DNA of 64,000 nt. Origin: Anaerofustis stercorihominis. Its GTDB lineage: Bacteria > Bacillota > Clostridia > Eubacteriales > Anaerofustaceae. The notes beneath the pieces were generated by a model. That model searched no databases. It saw only the letters and a program-made list of their open reading frames with translations, and was not told the DNA's origin. The first letter of the stretch is position 1; every line of letters begins with the position of its first letter. A program made the translations under genes and the position numbers. The stretch covers positions 86,516 through 150,515 of the forward strand of contig NZ_JANJZK010000004.1 of assembly GCF_024623185.1 (NCBI RefSeq), in the 5' to 3' direction. Below are positions 63,975 to 64,000 of this stretch, piece after piece.

Positions 63975-64000
63975 GGCCCCTTGGTCAAGCGGTTAAGACG
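63975..64000 (+). tRNA. Partial tRNA, probably tRNA-Glu (cut by window end)
   Basis: GGCCCCTTGGTCAAGCGGTTAAGACG is the 5' acceptor strand and D-arm pattern of Firmicute tRNA-Glu. The anticodon lies outside the window. Confidence 0.75.

Noticed and set aside
1..64000. CRISPR arrays, prophage or intact insertion sequences
   Set aside because: No spaced direct repeats, phage structural genes or transposases were seen.

Overview
The window looks like chromosomal DNA from a low-GC, strictly anaerobic Firmicute of the Clostridia or a neighbouring class. The reasons are AT-rich sequence with almost exclusive AGA arginine codons, strong AGGAGG-type ribosome sites, the plsX-acpP-rnc-smc-ftsY order, BceRS/BceAB and OpuC systems, a class I desulfoferrodoxin for superoxide reduction, and no respiratory genes. 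I do not try to name the genus. There is no prophage, intact insertion sequence, CRISPR array or rRNA. The content is a patchwork of short operons, mostly closed by clear hairpin terminators, many shared by convergent genes.

Layout. 1-2.0 kb: end of a membrane acyltransferase, then an EamA exporter with an AraC regulator. 2.0-3.2 kb: a transaldolase/FSA gene behind a consensus promoter and an early terminator-like hairpin. 3.5-10.0 kb (minus): plsX, acpP, rnc, smc, ftsY (lipid synthesis, RNA processing, chromosome organisation, protein targeting). 10.4-11.5 kb: flavoprotein and GNAT. 11.7-16.8 kb: a BceRS two-component system, then a lipoprotein-BceA-BceB operon with a good BceR operator. 16.8-20.1 kb: lipoprotein, a TetR-GNAT pair in a gene-poor island with foreign-looking TetR codon use, and desulfoferrodoxin. 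20.3-22.7 kb: metY and metA, a direct-sulfhydrylation methionine route. 22.8-29.1 kb: a 56-residue zinc-ribbon protein, a second two-component system, pcrA, an ECF-like sigma factor and a DUF2461 protein.

29.2-33.1 kb (minus): a DeoR-led operon with galactitol-type PTS IIB and IIC, an unknown 105-residue protein and an amidohydrolase, but no IIA. 33.1-34.0 kb: gene-poor, with one degraded-looking frame and an orphan terminator. 34.1-39.5 kb: pyridoxal-kinase-like gene, NimA-like flavoprotein, upp, an OpuC osmolyte importer with fused permease/binding protein, and a PPC-domain protein. 39.7-44.2 kb: an orphan GatC-type IIC, an OPT peptide transporter overlapping a PqqD-like gene, and a methyltransferase. 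44.5-47.3 kb: FGGY kinase, CE7 acetyl esterase and a TSCPD protein. 47.3-50.7 kb (minus): Na/Pi cotransporter and a ClC chloride/proton antiporter.

50.9-54.2 kb: a ribbon-helix-helix protein with an unknown C-terminal domain, directly before clpB. 54.3-58.98 kb: SAP/DUF6434 protein, membrane proteins, a PAP2-like protein that has lost its catalytic residues, an isochorismatase-like hydrolase, and a lipoprotein with a zinc-peptidase HEAFH motif. 59.1-64.0 kb: tRNA-Arg, ptsI without ptsH, a small membrane protein, a hybrid histidine kinase, and the start of a tRNA cluster (fMet, Met, partial Glu).

I found no single large new system. The best leads are small linked sets: the lipoprotein inside the Bce module, the RHH protein coupled to ClpB, the OPT-PqqD overlap, the IIA-less PTS/amidohydrolase operon, two short promoter-hairpin leaders, and a 68-bp hairpin before the tRNA cluster. 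All functional calls come from reading motifs and order; no database search was run.
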